Assembly (NCBI RefSeq): GCF_947250645.1
Contig: NZ_OX366334.1
Location: 868,001 to 932,000, forward strand
From: Wolbachia endosymbiont (group B) of Eucosma cana
Lineage (GTDB): Bacteria > Pseudomonadota > Alphaproteobacteria > Rickettsiales > Anaplasmataceae
Direction of reading: 5' to 3'
Length of the DNA stretch: 64,000 nucleotides
Shown here in pieces: positions 7,787 to 14,861 of the stretch. The number at the start of each line of letters is the position of its first letter. Positions within the stretch are counted from its first letter, which is position 1. The position numbers and the translations under genes were made by a program. The notes under the pieces were generated by a model. It saw nothing but the letters and a program-made list of their open reading frames with translations, had not been told where the DNA came from and ran no database searches.

Positions 7787-8115
7787 ACTTTTACCCCTTT
7801 ACCTTCCTACTCGGATCAACCATTTTTTTTTGGTCTAGTTTATGGGGTGCATTATACATTTAAGAGCTTTGCGGCCTCTAGAGCCATGTGTAGTGCTATT
7901 GAGGTCTTACCAATTGAAGTGCGTGCTGCAAGCACGGATAACTCTCCCTCTTTGAAGCCACCAGTTATCGTGTCAAGCTCCTTTATTCCTGTGGTTATAC
8001 CTTCTATTTCGTCGGGGTTTGCTAGCCGTTTATCGATGTAGTCTCTGTAGTCTTTGAGATAATCAAATATTGGCCTTACGTCCTCATCGACCCTGAGCCC
8101 TCCTTCCTGATCCAT

Positions 8116-8325
8116 TCTTCACCTAAAACCGGAGGCTCCTCAAACTCAAGATCTTGTTTTCGTCGCCTCTCCCAATGAGTTATACTATATTATATATAAA
8201 TAATATAATATAACTTATAGTGGGGGGTACCCAAAAAAATGGTTATTTTTGAGCTGAGCAAAGCCGCCTAAGGTGAAGAATGGATCAGGAAGAAGGGCTG
8301 TATAATATATATTTAATGTTTATAT
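8116..8325. other. AT-rich gap with near-palindrome upstream of the helicase remnant
   Basis: No gene. 8179-8215 is a near-palindrome (GTTATACTATATTAT... pairing with ...AATATAATATAAC, 14 of 16 positions). On the minus strand the frame before ATG 8115 reads EEPPVLGEEWIRKEG in another phase, so coding sequence probably once extended upstream. The sequence GGTGAAGAATGGATCAGGAAG occurs twice here, on the minus strand near 8105-8125 and on the plus strand near 8271-8291. Confidence 0.45.
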
Positions 8326-8601
8326 TTATTTTTTATAAATATCACATCTATGTCCTATCTCTGTGATAGTTACTATTTGTTCTAATTGATTTACTCTATA
8401 AATTATACGATATTCACCAACTCTTAGTCTTCTATGTCCTTTTAGGTTATGATGTAATGGTTCACCGAGGTTTATTGGGTCAACTGTAAGACGTTCTTTT
8501 ATAGCCTTTTGGATTCTTAGCCTTATTGTTTTTTGAAGGTTTGGTAAATCTCTTTCAACAACACTTTTGAGAGACTTAACTTTATAATGCTCTAATCCCA
8601 C
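8326..8601 (-). CDS. RelE/ParE-type toxin, module 2
   Basis: A 91-aa paralogue of the toxin at 4895-5170, same length and start (MGL), about 60% identical by eye, with the conserved LKGHRRLRVGEYRIIYRV core and a C-terminal HRCDIY. The central KERLTV-P-LGE segment is also kept. It overlaps its antitoxin by ten bases. Divergence from module 1 implies an old duplication or separate arrival, so the antitoxins may not cross-protect. It looks intact and lies 210 bases from the helicase remnant. Target (mRNA or gyrase) undetermined. Confidence 0.8.
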   Translation of the reverse strand: MGLEHYKVKSLKSVVERDLPNLQKTIRLRIQKAIKERLTVDPINLGEPLHHNLKGHRRLRVGEYRIIYRVNQLEQIVTITEIGHRCDIYKK

Positions 8602-8807
8602 TTAATATCTTCAAAATCGACTGTTTCTGCACCTTCAACATCACGCTCATCAGAAATTTTAGACACTAAAAAGTCTTCAATTTCAAGCTTGATTGCTTCT
8701 TTAAGTAGTTTTTCTGCTAATGCTTGAGCAGGTTGCTTAGTAAGTTCAGATAATTCAGCAAGATGCTGTAAAGTTTCTTTACTGAAAGCTAAATTAGCGT
8801 TTGCCAT
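8592..8807 (-). CDS. RelB-like antitoxin, module 2
   Basis: A 71-aa acidic partner of the downstream toxin. N-terminal NLAFSKETLQHLAELSEL resembles the module 1 antitoxin's helix region; the C-terminal GAETVDFEDIKWD tail is nearly the same in both. The start is fixed by the ATG at 8807, preceded by the same GGTAAAACTT block seen before module 1. Expected to bind both toxin and its own promoter. Sequence outside the tail has diverged strongly from module 1, as is usual when antitoxins become partner-specific. Confidence 0.75.
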   Translation of the reverse strand: MANANLAFSKETLQHLAELSELTKQPAQALAEKLLKEAIKLEIEDFLVSKISDERDVEGAETVDFEDIKWD

Positions 8808-8835
8808 AAGTTTTACCAGGTTCTACTACTGCATA

Positions 8836-8864
8836 ATTATACAATATTTTCCTAAAATTTTCAA
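8836..8864 (-). promoter_or_regulatory. Promoter of toxin-antitoxin module 2
   Basis: Read on the minus strand: TTGAAA (8859-8864), 17-base spacer, TATAAT (8836-8841). The layout and much of the spacer equal those of module 1. A partial copy of the upstream half (CAAAATTTTCAATAAAGAA) recurs at about 9225-9245. Confidence 0.72.
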
Positions 8865-8893
8865 TAAAGAAAGCGAAATAGTTATACTATTAT

Positions 8894-8931
8894 TAACATA
8901 ATATTAATGCTAATATGTTAATATTATGTTA
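8894..8931. promoter_or_regulatory. Perfect 14-bp inverted repeat between divergent genes
   Basis: TAACATAATATTAA (8894-8907) and TTAATATTATGTTA (8918-8931) with a ten-base spacer, placed between the minus-strand antitoxin promoter and the plus-strand gene at 8955. It could be an operator for both units; on the plus strand six T's follow, so a terminator or 5' leader hairpin is also possible. Confidence 0.5.
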
Positions 8932-8954
8932 GTTTTTTAATTAAGGAGTATGTT

Positions 8955-9200
8955 ATGCCAGATATTATGAGAGGAGTGCGTTGGGAGCATAGGGAAGTTG
9001 ATAATTCATGCAAAGGTCTTTGTACAAAAACTTTTCTTGAAAGTAGGATAGGTCATTCAAAATTTGATCCATCTCTTGGAAAGTATCCAGAAGTAAGTCT
9101 ATCGGAGCTAGAGGCACGATGCAAAGCAAGATGTGATAACCCCAATATTCAGTTTGATTCATCAAGCCCACTTCTCGAATCCGATATACTCGGATTTTAA
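8955..9200 (+). CDS. Small cysteine-containing protein, unknown function
   Basis: An 81-aa hydrophilic protein starting at an ATG with a strong AAGGAG ribosome site eight bases upstream. It has four cysteines in two close pairs (CKGLC at about residues 19-23; CKARC at about 56-60), a spacing that could bind a metal, though no known zinc-finger fold is evident. No signal peptide or membrane segment. It is transcribed away from toxin-antitoxin module 2, across a perfect inverted repeat. I do not recognise the family. It may be a complete small accessory gene or the front of a truncated one. Confidence 0.5.
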   Translation: MPDIMRGVRWEHREVDNSCKGLCTKTFLESRIGHSKFDPSLGKYPEVSLSELEARCKARCDNPNIQFDSSSPLLESDILGF

Positions 9201-9330
9201 GCTAATTGTGAGGCTTCTTTTGTCTTCCAAAATTTTCAATAAAGAATTATATCGACAGATTATGTCAGGATAAGTATATAGGAGCATTGGCTTTTGCTGG
9301 TGCTCGGGAGAAATGACACAGAAGTTAATA

Positions 9331-9750
9331 CTAAGTATAGTATTGCAAGACATTATTAGGAATAGAGAGGGTATGCCAGCCGCTGGCTACTGGATGTATT
9401 TCTATGACAAGAAGAGTCCTACAACTCTTCGTCATGCCTATTACAAAAACCAAGATAGATTTCACCTCATCTTGATCATTAGAAGATAAAATCTTTCCAT
9501 TTACAACTTCTTCAAGAAGACCCTGCTTTTGCGCTTCACTCAAAACTGCTTTAAATTTATCTACACCAACTACTTCGAAAGTGTTAAGCAGTATATAACC
9601 TTTATCATCAATTGTTGTAAGAACAGGCAGGAAATCATTTTCGCTAAATTTTGCAATAACAGTACTAATATCAACATCTTCGCTTACTGGATCTTTCAAC
9701 TCATCATATAATCCTTTTTGTGTTTCATTTAACTCTTCATACTTTGGCAT
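9331..9750 (-). CDS. Hypothetical protein, C-terminus probably altered
   Basis: The ATG at 9750 has a clear GGAGAG ribosome site. About the first 108 residues look like a genuine acidic soluble protein (MPKYEELNETQKGLYDELK, then DVDISTVIAKFSENDFLPV). The last ~30 (from CRTLLVIEIHPVASGWH) run through sequence resembling the dispersed palindromic repeats (GCCAGCCGCTGGC at 9375-9387), so the native C-terminus was probably replaced. No domain recognised. It lies in the accessory island before nrdB. Confidence 0.5.
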   Translation of the reverse strand: MPKYEELNETQKGLYDELKDPVSEDVDISTVIAKFSENDFLPVLTTIDDKGYILLNTFEVVGVDKFKAVLSEAQKQGLLEEVVNGKILSSNDQDEVKSILVFVIGMTKSCRTLLVIEIHPVASGWHTLSIPNNVLQYYT

Positions 9751-9817
9751 ATCAAACTCTCCTATAAATAATATACTTTAATTACGATATATTTAAATAA
9801 TAAAGTCAAGAACTTAA

Positions 9818-10111
9818 CTAAAGATCACAAACACTCAAGCAAGAAAAAGGGGCTTTTGCTCGAGTATTTACAGCGCCCTTCTTTAAAACTGCATAATTAT
9901 ACATATCGTCAGGATAAGGTATTCCAAGACGATTTCTTTCAGGAAACCACATGATAAATTCACTGAGCACATCAGCTATATCACCGGTAAATTCAGTTTC
10001 AGTATGAATCTTTTCAAACTCATCAAATATCAAAGTGTCGACACCAATTTTGATCATTCTCTCTTTAAATCTGTTGAAAAGGAGTTTGAACCGCCGCTGT
10101 AGCTCTTTCAT
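9818..10111 (-). CDS. Hypothetical protein next to the divergent leader
   Basis: A 97-aa protein beginning MKELQRRFKLLFNRFKERM, a strongly basic amphipathic start, then an acidic middle (FDEFEKIHTETEFTGDIAD) and PERNRLGIPYPDDMYNYAV. The last ~15 residues look unrelated to the rest and may come from read-through after truncation. Its ATG lies exactly at the edge of leader copy B, which suggests that the leader is its natural promoter region. Family not recognised; phage ancestry is possible given the neighbours, but unproven. Confidence 0.45.
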   Translation of the reverse strand: MKELQRRFKLLFNRFKERMIKIGVDTLIFDEFEKIHTETEFTGDIADVLSEFIMWFPERNRLGIPYPDDMYNYAVLKKGAVNTRAKAPFSCLSVCDL

Positions 10112-10204
10112 ATAATTAACTTAAACAGCAATCATATAAAGGCACAAATGAGCTCTAGGAAGCAAATAAAAGCGCGAGAGAAGTCAGTTGAGCGCAAGCT
10201 TCCG
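10109..10204. repeat. Dispersed ~96 bp divergent leader, copy B
   Basis: Inverted copy of 2989-3084. On the minus strand it leads into the 9818-10111 gene; on the plus strand it contains ATG 10148, the start of a truncated MSSRKQIKAREKS peptide that stops after 21 codons where the sequence joins the nrdB flank. This junction marks one edge of the accessory island. Confidence 0.6.
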
Positions 10205-10228
10205 TTGAAATGATAAAAAAGGTTGAAG

Positions 10229-11224
10229 TTACTGCTCTTCACTTTTTGTATCGTTTTTAGCAAAAGCTTCCTCCCAAGTGCCTTGAGTTGCTGCGCGGCT
10301 ATACTCTGTTACTCTATTTTCAAAGAAATTTGTATGTTCTACGCCATTTAGTATTTCATCAAGCCACGGAATAGGGTTATCTTTAACATTATATATAGAT
10401 TGAAGACCCAGTTGCGTTAACCGTCTGTTTGCTATGTAGCGTATATAATTGCGCACTTCTTCTGCAGATAGTCCTTCAACATCTCCGAAATCAAAAGCAA
10501 GCTTTATAAACTCATCCTCAAGCTCAACAATAGTGCGACATGCAGAACATAATTCCTCTTTAAATTCGTCGTCCCAGATTTCATTATTCTCTTTAATAAA
10601 CGTATTAAATAACATGATAATTGAATTGGTGTGCAAAGTTTCATCACGAGCTGACCAAGCGATTATTTGTCCCATGCCTTTCATTTTTCCAAAGCGTTGA
10701 AAATTGAGCAAAATTGCAAATGATGCAAATAACTGCAACCCTTCAGTGAAGGCACCAAATACTGCTAAAGTTTTAGCAACATGTTTTTTATCGTGCTTTT
10801 TACTTTCCTCAAATTCTAACATGTATTCATACTTCTTTCTCATAGAATCATATTTTAAGAATGCTTGATATTCACTTTCTGGCATGCCAATCGTATCTAG
10901 AAGGTATGAATAGGCTGCAATGTGTATAGTCTCCATATTAGAAAAGCTTGCAAGCATCATACATATTTCTGTTGGTTTAAATATATTTGAATAATGCCTC
11001 ATATAGCAGTTATTTACTTCAATATCTGCTTGAGTAAAAAACCTAAAAATCTGGGTCAATAAATTTTTCTCCACATTTGAAAGTTTAGTTTTCCAATCTT
11101 TTACATCATCAGCAAGCGGAACTTCTTCAGGTATCCAGTGTATCCTTTGTTGCTGCAACCATGCATCATATGCCCAAGGATAATTAAAAGGCTTGTATAT
11201 TGGATCTGCTTCTAGCAATGACAT
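10229..11224 (-). CDS. nrdB: Ribonucleoside-diphosphate reductase, small (beta) subunit
   Basis: The R2 subunit of class Ia ribonucleotide reductase carries the di-iron tyrosyl radical that NrdA uses to make deoxyribonucleotides. The iron ligands are present: Asp67 (QADIEV), Glu98 and His101 (NMETIH), a Glu in FTEGLQLF, and Glu/His in RDETLHTNS. The radical tyrosine is Tyr105, seven residues after Glu98 as in E. coli, so this is not the tyrosine-less chlamydial type. 331 aa is normal. It ends in an acidic tail (KNDTKSEEQ), presumably for binding NrdA. It borders the accessory island on its 3' side. Confidence 0.95.
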   Translation of the reverse strand: MSLLEADPIYKPFNYPWAYDAWLQQQRIHWIPEEVPLADDVKDWKTKLSNVEKNLLTQIFRFFTQADIEVNNCYMRHYSNIFKPTEICMMLASFSNMETIHIAAYSYLLDTIGMPESEYQAFLKYDSMRKKYEYMLEFEESKKHDKKHVAKTLAVFGAFTEGLQLFASFAILLNFQRFGKMKGMGQIIAWSARDETLHTNSIIMLFNTFIKENNEIWDDEFKEELCSACRTIVELEDEFIKLAFDFGDVEGLSAEEVRNYIRYIANRRLTQLGLQSIYNVKDNPIPWLDEILNGVEHTNFFENRVTEYSRAATQGTWEEAFAKNDTKSEEQ

Positions 11225-11354
11225 AAGATACCTAATTATTTTGAAGTAAATACTATACTAAATAATATTGGGAATTAGTCAATTTAACTTTTTTAAAATT
11301 TGACGGCAGATAGTTTATTAGTTTATTATGATCTCAAATAATTAATTGATAAAA

Positions 11355-11693
11355 ATGCGAGTATTAATATTTTTTGCTTTATTGTTTTTAGTGAGCTGCA
11401 CTCACACTATTCACAATCACGGAGCTCCTGGCATTAGTGTTGAATTGTGGAGCAAGATAAAAGTAGGTGACGATAAAGAAAAAGTGGTTCACACTTTAGG
11501 ATCACCAACATTAGTATCAAAGTTCGATGACAATGTTTGGTACTATATCTCATATAAAATTAAACAAGCTAACTTCTTGGGAAAAAGGAAGTACAGTAGT
11601 AAGTCTTTGCAAATTTCGTTTAATCAGAATGACGAAGTTACAGATATAAGAGAAATCAACGTTGCAGAAAGGTCTTTAGCTGTTGTTGATTGA
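11355..11693 (+). CDS. bamE: BamE/SmpA-type outer membrane assembly lipoprotein
   Basis: A 112-aa lipoprotein: MRVLIFFALLFLVSC is a lipoprotein signal with lipobox LVSC (Cys15). The mature part has the SmpA/OmlA motif: KIKVGDDKEKVVHTLGSPT, then WYYISYKI. BamE supports the BamA machine that inserts beta-barrel proteins into the outer membrane. An in-frame TTG at 11346 would add three residues; the ATG at 11355 is preferred because it starts the signal peptide directly. Lgt and LspA, which process such lipoproteins, are encoded elsewhere in the window. Confidence 0.82.
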   Translation: MRVLIFFALLFLVSCTHTIHNHGAPGISVELWSKIKVGDDKEKVVHTLGSPTLVSKFDDNVWYYISYKIKQANFLGKRKYSSKSLQISFNQNDEVTDIREINVAERSLAVVD

Positions 11694-11745
11694 AAATTTG
11701 CTGATCTATTTTTCATCACAAGTAACTAATTTAGGTAACGTAAAT

Positions 11746-12336
11746 TCACCTATTTAGAATAAAATCTAACGTGACTTCGCGCCAAATGTGATGCTGCTCA
11801 GCAGGTAAGCCAATTAACGGGCTACATTTATACACTGCACGCATTGCATTATCTGCTGCTGATCTAAAAAGAGGATTATTTTGATAAGAACTACTATCTG
11901 CTACGTTGGCTACAACGATCTCGCCTTTACTGGATAATAATAAGTTAATTTTTATACTAAAATTTTCTTTATAAACTATGCCCTCAGGAATGCTCCAACA
12001 CTCTGTCAATTTATCCCTTATAGAATTAATAATTTCTGTTACAGCCAATTCATCATCTTTGTTCTCAATATTTTTCTTATCTCTTATTTCATTTTTCACC
12101 TCTTTGATGTCTTCTTTTAGCTTTCTTTCTACAACCTTTTTTCTTTTTGGAATTGGAATATCCTCATCAATTTCCTGCATTTCAATAATTTGCCTCGGTT
12201 GTACTACTTCAACTAATTCTTTTTTTCTTTGTGGTATAGGAATAACTGACGAATCATCCGGTTGGGCTTTCATTGAAAAAAGCAAAAAACAACATAGAGA
12301 TAAAAGAAGAATATAATTAAAATAGAGAGGGCGCAT
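11746..12336 (-). CDS. tolA: TolA/TonB-like periplasmic energy-transducing protein
   Basis: From the ATG at 12336 the protein has an N-terminal membrane anchor (about residues 5-22), a proline/lysine-rich extended linker with two PIP-(Q/K)RKK repeats, then a C-terminal domain (ELAVTEIINSIRDKLTECWS to the end) resembling TolA/TonB C-terminal domains. TolA spans the periplasm and couples the TolQR motor to Pal and the outer membrane during division. Upstream in-frame starts at 12414 (TTG) and 12381 would place extra residues before the anchor and are less likely. About 196 aa, short for TolA. The symbol is a best guess. Confidence 0.65.
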   Translation of the reverse strand: MRPLYFNYILLLSLCCFLLFSMKAQPDDSSVIPIPQRKKELVEVVQPRQIIEMQEIDEDIPIPKRKKVVERKLKEDIKEVKNEIRDKKNIENKDDELAVTEIINSIRDKLTECWSIPEGIVYKENFSIKINLLLSSKGEIVVANVADSSSYQNNPLFRSAADNAMRAVYKCSPLIGLPAEQHHIWREVTLDFILNR

Positions 12337-12469
12337 ATGTTGAGCAGCTTGTTTTACTGGTTTAAAGCTAATATTGCACATAAAGTCAATATATTTCAGT
12401 TGACTTAAACCCAAATTTGCTACACTAATTTTATTATCTCTATAATATCATACGGTTAATATACTCTAA

Positions 12470-13198
12470 ATGAGATGGAAAGATGAAGGTGTTATTATAG
12501 CTGCTAAAAAATACGGTGATAAAAATTTAATTCTTTCTCTATTTACAAAAAATCATGGAAAGTGCAGAGGATTAACTAGGTTAACAAATAATAGTAATTA
12601 TAAGTTTCAAATAAGCAATCTATTACATGCAGAATGGAGTGCTAAATTACCTGAAAATCTAGGTTTTTTAAAGTGCGAATTGATTGAATCTCCACTTCAT
12701 CATTTCTTTCAAGATAGGTTAAAAAGCATTGCTATTGTTTCTTTCTCGTCTATATTAGAAAAAGTGCTTCCAGAAAGTGAATCCTGTACCAAGTTGTATG
12801 ATAATTTTAAACACTTCATCGATGTAATAAAACACAATAGCCAATTTTGGCAAAGTTATTACCTTAACTTAGAGCTTCTGCTTCTTACGCAACTTGGATT
12901 TAAGTTAGACCTATCAAAATGTGCTGTAACAGGTGTGAAAGAAAATCTACAGTTTATTTCTCCAAAAACTGGTAGAGCAGTGTCAAAAAAAGTAGGTGAC
13001 TGTTATGCAGATAAATTACTACCTTTTCCACAGATGTTGCATGATGTATACAATAACAACCTACAAAATAGCTACTCATATCAAGAATTCAGACTAGGGC
13101 TAAAAATTACAGGGTATTTTTTAAATAAATATCTATTTCTACAGTTAAATGCGAAATTTCCGGAGTTGAGAAATTTTATGCTATCATTTGAATCTTAG
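12470..13198 (+). CDS. recO: DNA repair protein RecO
   Basis: RecO, with RecR, loads RecA onto SSB-coated single strands at gaps. The N-terminal OB-fold start MRWKDEGVIIAAKKYGDKN, followed by LILSLFTKNHGKCRGLTR, is the family hallmark. The C-terminal part is helical. It lacks the four-cysteine zinc site of many RecO proteins: single cysteines remain around KCAVTG and GDCYAD. 242 aa fits. It is divergent from the tolA-like gene and convergent with pleD. Repair capacity matters in a genome with this much repeated DNA. Confidence 0.85.
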   Translation: MRWKDEGVIIAAKKYGDKNLILSLFTKNHGKCRGLTRLTNNSNYKFQISNLLHAEWSAKLPENLGFLKCELIESPLHHFFQDRLKSIAIVSFSSILEKVLPESESCTKLYDNFKHFIDVIKHNSQFWQSYYLNLELLLLTQLGFKLDLSKCAVTGVKENLQFISPKTGRAVSKKVGDCYADKLLPFPQMLHDVYNNNLQNSYSYQEFRLGLKITGYFLNKYLFLQLNAKFPELRNFMLSFES

Positions 13199-13220
13199 TT
13201 ACTACCTATTTGAAAGAACT

Positions 13221-14594
13221 TCAACCAGTAATCACTCTATTTCTACCACTGTTTTTTGCTTTATATAAATATTTGTCAGCACGTACTATAAATTTTTTAA
13301 CATCATCAAGGTCAGATCTTTGCATTGCTGAAACTCCAATGCTCACAGTTACATTATGGGTTGTATTTTTACCCACAAGTATAGGTTCTTTGGCAATAAT
13401 TTTTCGTATTCTCTCTGCAATAGTATACGCATCTGATACACTGGTATCTGGCATTACAACAACAAATTCCTCACCACCAAACCTAGCCAGCAAATCTGTC
13501 ACTCTGATATTTTCAGAAATTCTTTTCTGTATTTCCTTTAAAAATTCATCTCCAGCATTATGCCCAAAGTTATCATTCACCATCTTAAAATAATCTATAT
13601 CAAGTATCATAAGGGATAAACTTCTATCTTTTTCCACAGAATCCTTAACAATATTTCTTAAGTGTGCATCAAAATATCTTCTATTATAACAGTTAGTTAA
13701 TGGATCCTTTATAGACATCTCCACATTATTAAATAAATTCATTCTCAAGGCATCTTGATATCTTTTGCGTTTCACTTGCGAATTAACCCTAGCTATTAAT
13801 TCACTCTCATCTAAAGGTACTGTTAAATAATCATTAGCACCTACATCAAGTGCCTTTACTAAATTGCTTTTATCATAATCTTCAGAAAGGATCAGAATTG
13901 GTGTATAACGTGTTTCTACTTTACTACGAAACTTAGAACACAAACGTAGGCCATCAGTTTTTGAAAATTGCATGTCAGAAATAATCAAGTCGTAATTATC
14001 CTTAATACCAACCTTCAATGCTTCTTTTGGATCGTGCAGTATTTTAATTGATCTGAAGCGTTGCTTTAGAACATTATTTATCTGCTCTGCTTGAAAAGTG
14101 TCCTCATCTACAACAAGTATGTTAGCATCAAAAATCTGATTAGAATAATCCATAATACTGCTTTCTGCTACCCCACCAATCTCAGCATTAGTTTCTCCTC
14201 TCAAGCACAACTCGTCTATTATCATCTTTAAGCGCACAAGAGACTTAATTCTTGCAGATAAAGCAGTTTCATCTATCGGCTTAGTTAGAAAGTCATCCGC
14301 ACCAGCATTAATTCCTTGCACTCTATCATGAGTGTCATGCAGCGCAGTTACCATAATTATTGGAATATAAGTCGTTAAGGGATCATTCTTTAGCTGCTTA
14401 CAAACCTCAAAACCACTCATTTTTGGCATCATGACATCAAGTAAGATAATATCTGGCTGCTGTTTCTTTACTAAATCTATCGCCTCCTCGCCATCATGAG
14501 CTACTATAACTGTATAGTACTCTGCTTTTAGCTGAGCTTCTAAAAGTTTAACATTAGAAGGTATATCATCTACTACTAGGATCTTTGCTGTCAT
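13221..14594 (-). CDS. pleD: PleD-type response regulator / diguanylate cyclase
   Basis: Two receiver domains are followed by a GGDEF domain, the PleD layout of Caulobacter. Domain 1 has Asp9/Asp10, phospho-acceptor Asp53 (ILLDVMMP) and Lys105. Domain 2 keeps Asp207 (IISDMQF) but is otherwise less canonical, as in PleD's adaptor domain. The cyclase active site is GGEEF (373-377), and RVTD (364-367) five residues before it is the RxxD product-inhibition site, so feedback control by c-di-GMP is expected. It should make c-di-GMP after phosphorylation by a PleC-like kinase (not in the window). The start overlaps tatB by 29 bases. Confidence 0.92.
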   Translation of the reverse strand: MTAKILVVDDIPSNVKLLEAQLKAEYYTVIVAHDGEEAIDLVKKQQPDIILLDVMMPKMSGFEVCKQLKNDPLTTYIPIIMVTALHDTHDRVQGINAGADDFLTKPIDETALSARIKSLVRLKMIIDELCLRGETNAEIGGVAESSIMDYSNQIFDANILVVDEDTFQAEQINNVLKQRFRSIKILHDPKEALKVGIKDNYDLIISDMQFSKTDGLRLCSKFRSKVETRYTPILILSEDYDKSNLVKALDVGANDYLTVPLDESELIARVNSQVKRKRYQDALRMNLFNNVEMSIKDPLTNCYNRRYFDAHLRNIVKDSVEKDRSLSLMILDIDYFKMVNDNFGHNAGDEFLKEIQKRISENIRVTDLLARFGGEEFVVVMPDTSVSDAYTIAERIRKIIAKEPILVGKNTTHNVTVSIGVSAMQRSDLDDVKKFIVRADKYLYKAKNSGRNRVITG

Positions 14595-14856
14595 CTTTTG
14601 TATTATCTACATTATAAGCAGGATAAAGCTTGCCATCTTTACCAACTATGTAATTGACTTTTTCAACGTCACACTCCTCATATAACTCTTCAATCCCGGC
14701 ATCCTTCAACAAATTCCTAATTCTTGACTTCACAATCACAAAATACCTATACATATTTTTAATAAGATTAAAAAACACAGATACTTTACTCTTATCAAGA
14801 ACAATTATACTCACTAAAGCTACAACTAAAACTTCTGACAGACCTATATTAAACAT
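14566..14856 (-). CDS. tatB: Sec-independent protein translocase TatB
   Basis: A 96-aa protein starting MFNIGLSEVLVVALVSIIVL, the short TatA/B-type membrane helix with the conserved F-x-I-G-x-S-E start, followed by an amphipathic helix (FFNLIKNMYRYFVIVKSRIR) and a polar tail. TatB with TatC recognises twin-arginine signal peptides. TatB rather than TatA is chosen because of the Glu at position 8 and the longer tail. It overlaps pleD at its 3' end and lies five bases after the NAD-GDH stop, so gdh-tatB-pleD are probably co-transcribed. Confidence 0.8.
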   Translation of the reverse strand: MFNIGLSEVLVVALVSIIVLDKSKVSVFFNLIKNMYRYFVIVKSRIRNLLKDAGIEELYEECDVEKVNYIVGKDGKLYPAYNVDNTKDDSKDPSSR

Positions 14857-14861
14857 TTTTC

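Larger units (their letters stand above)
6561..7856 (-). mobile_element. IS3-family element, copy 1 (complete)
   Basis: 1296 bp including TATA at each end; inverted ends TATAATGCACCC...GGGGTGCATTATA, followed by imperfectly matching CTAGACCA. Copies at 57858-59153 (full) and 63813 onward (cut by the window edge) are the same in sequence and orientation. Because all five visible ends have TATA, it is either part of the repeat or a TATA target preference. No other target duplication is seen. The helicase sequence on the two sides is not contiguous. Confidence 0.88.
5171..8115 (-). pseudogene. DnaB-like replicative helicase remnant split by two IS elements
   Basis: Three minus-strand pieces align with the intact DnaB at 34890-36332. 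Piece one (7852-8115) has LDTITGGFKEGELSVLAAR and a Walker A variant, TSIGKTS. Piece two (about 6455-6560) reads [20 protein letters not shown] and RPQLADL. Piece three (about 5171-5347) begins RESGSIEQDADI, then after a frameshift reads LLLYRDSYYKIGSNNELEINVAKNR and ends near 5171. An IS630 separates two and three exactly between ADL and RES. An IS3 separates one and two, and about 120 codons present in intact DnaB are missing there. The N-terminal DnaB domain is also absent. Probably prophage or plasmid-type helicase origin; dead. Confidence 0.75.

Noticed and set aside
7498..7863. 121-codon plus-strand ORF, repeated at 58795-59154
   Set aside because: Antisense to IS3 ORF A; conserved only because the element is repeated.
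9162..9353. 63-codon minus-strand ORF
   Set aside because: Overlaps the 3' ends of better-supported genes and has no start signals.
10879..10960. Possible tyrosine-less (chlamydial-type) NrdB
   Set aside because: The residue seven positions after the metal ligand Glu98 is Tyr105, so the normal radical tyrosine is present.
11978..12316. 112-codon plus-strand ORF
   Set aside because: Antisense to the tolA-like gene; serine/phenylalanine-rich composition is the mirror of its lysine/glutamate linker.
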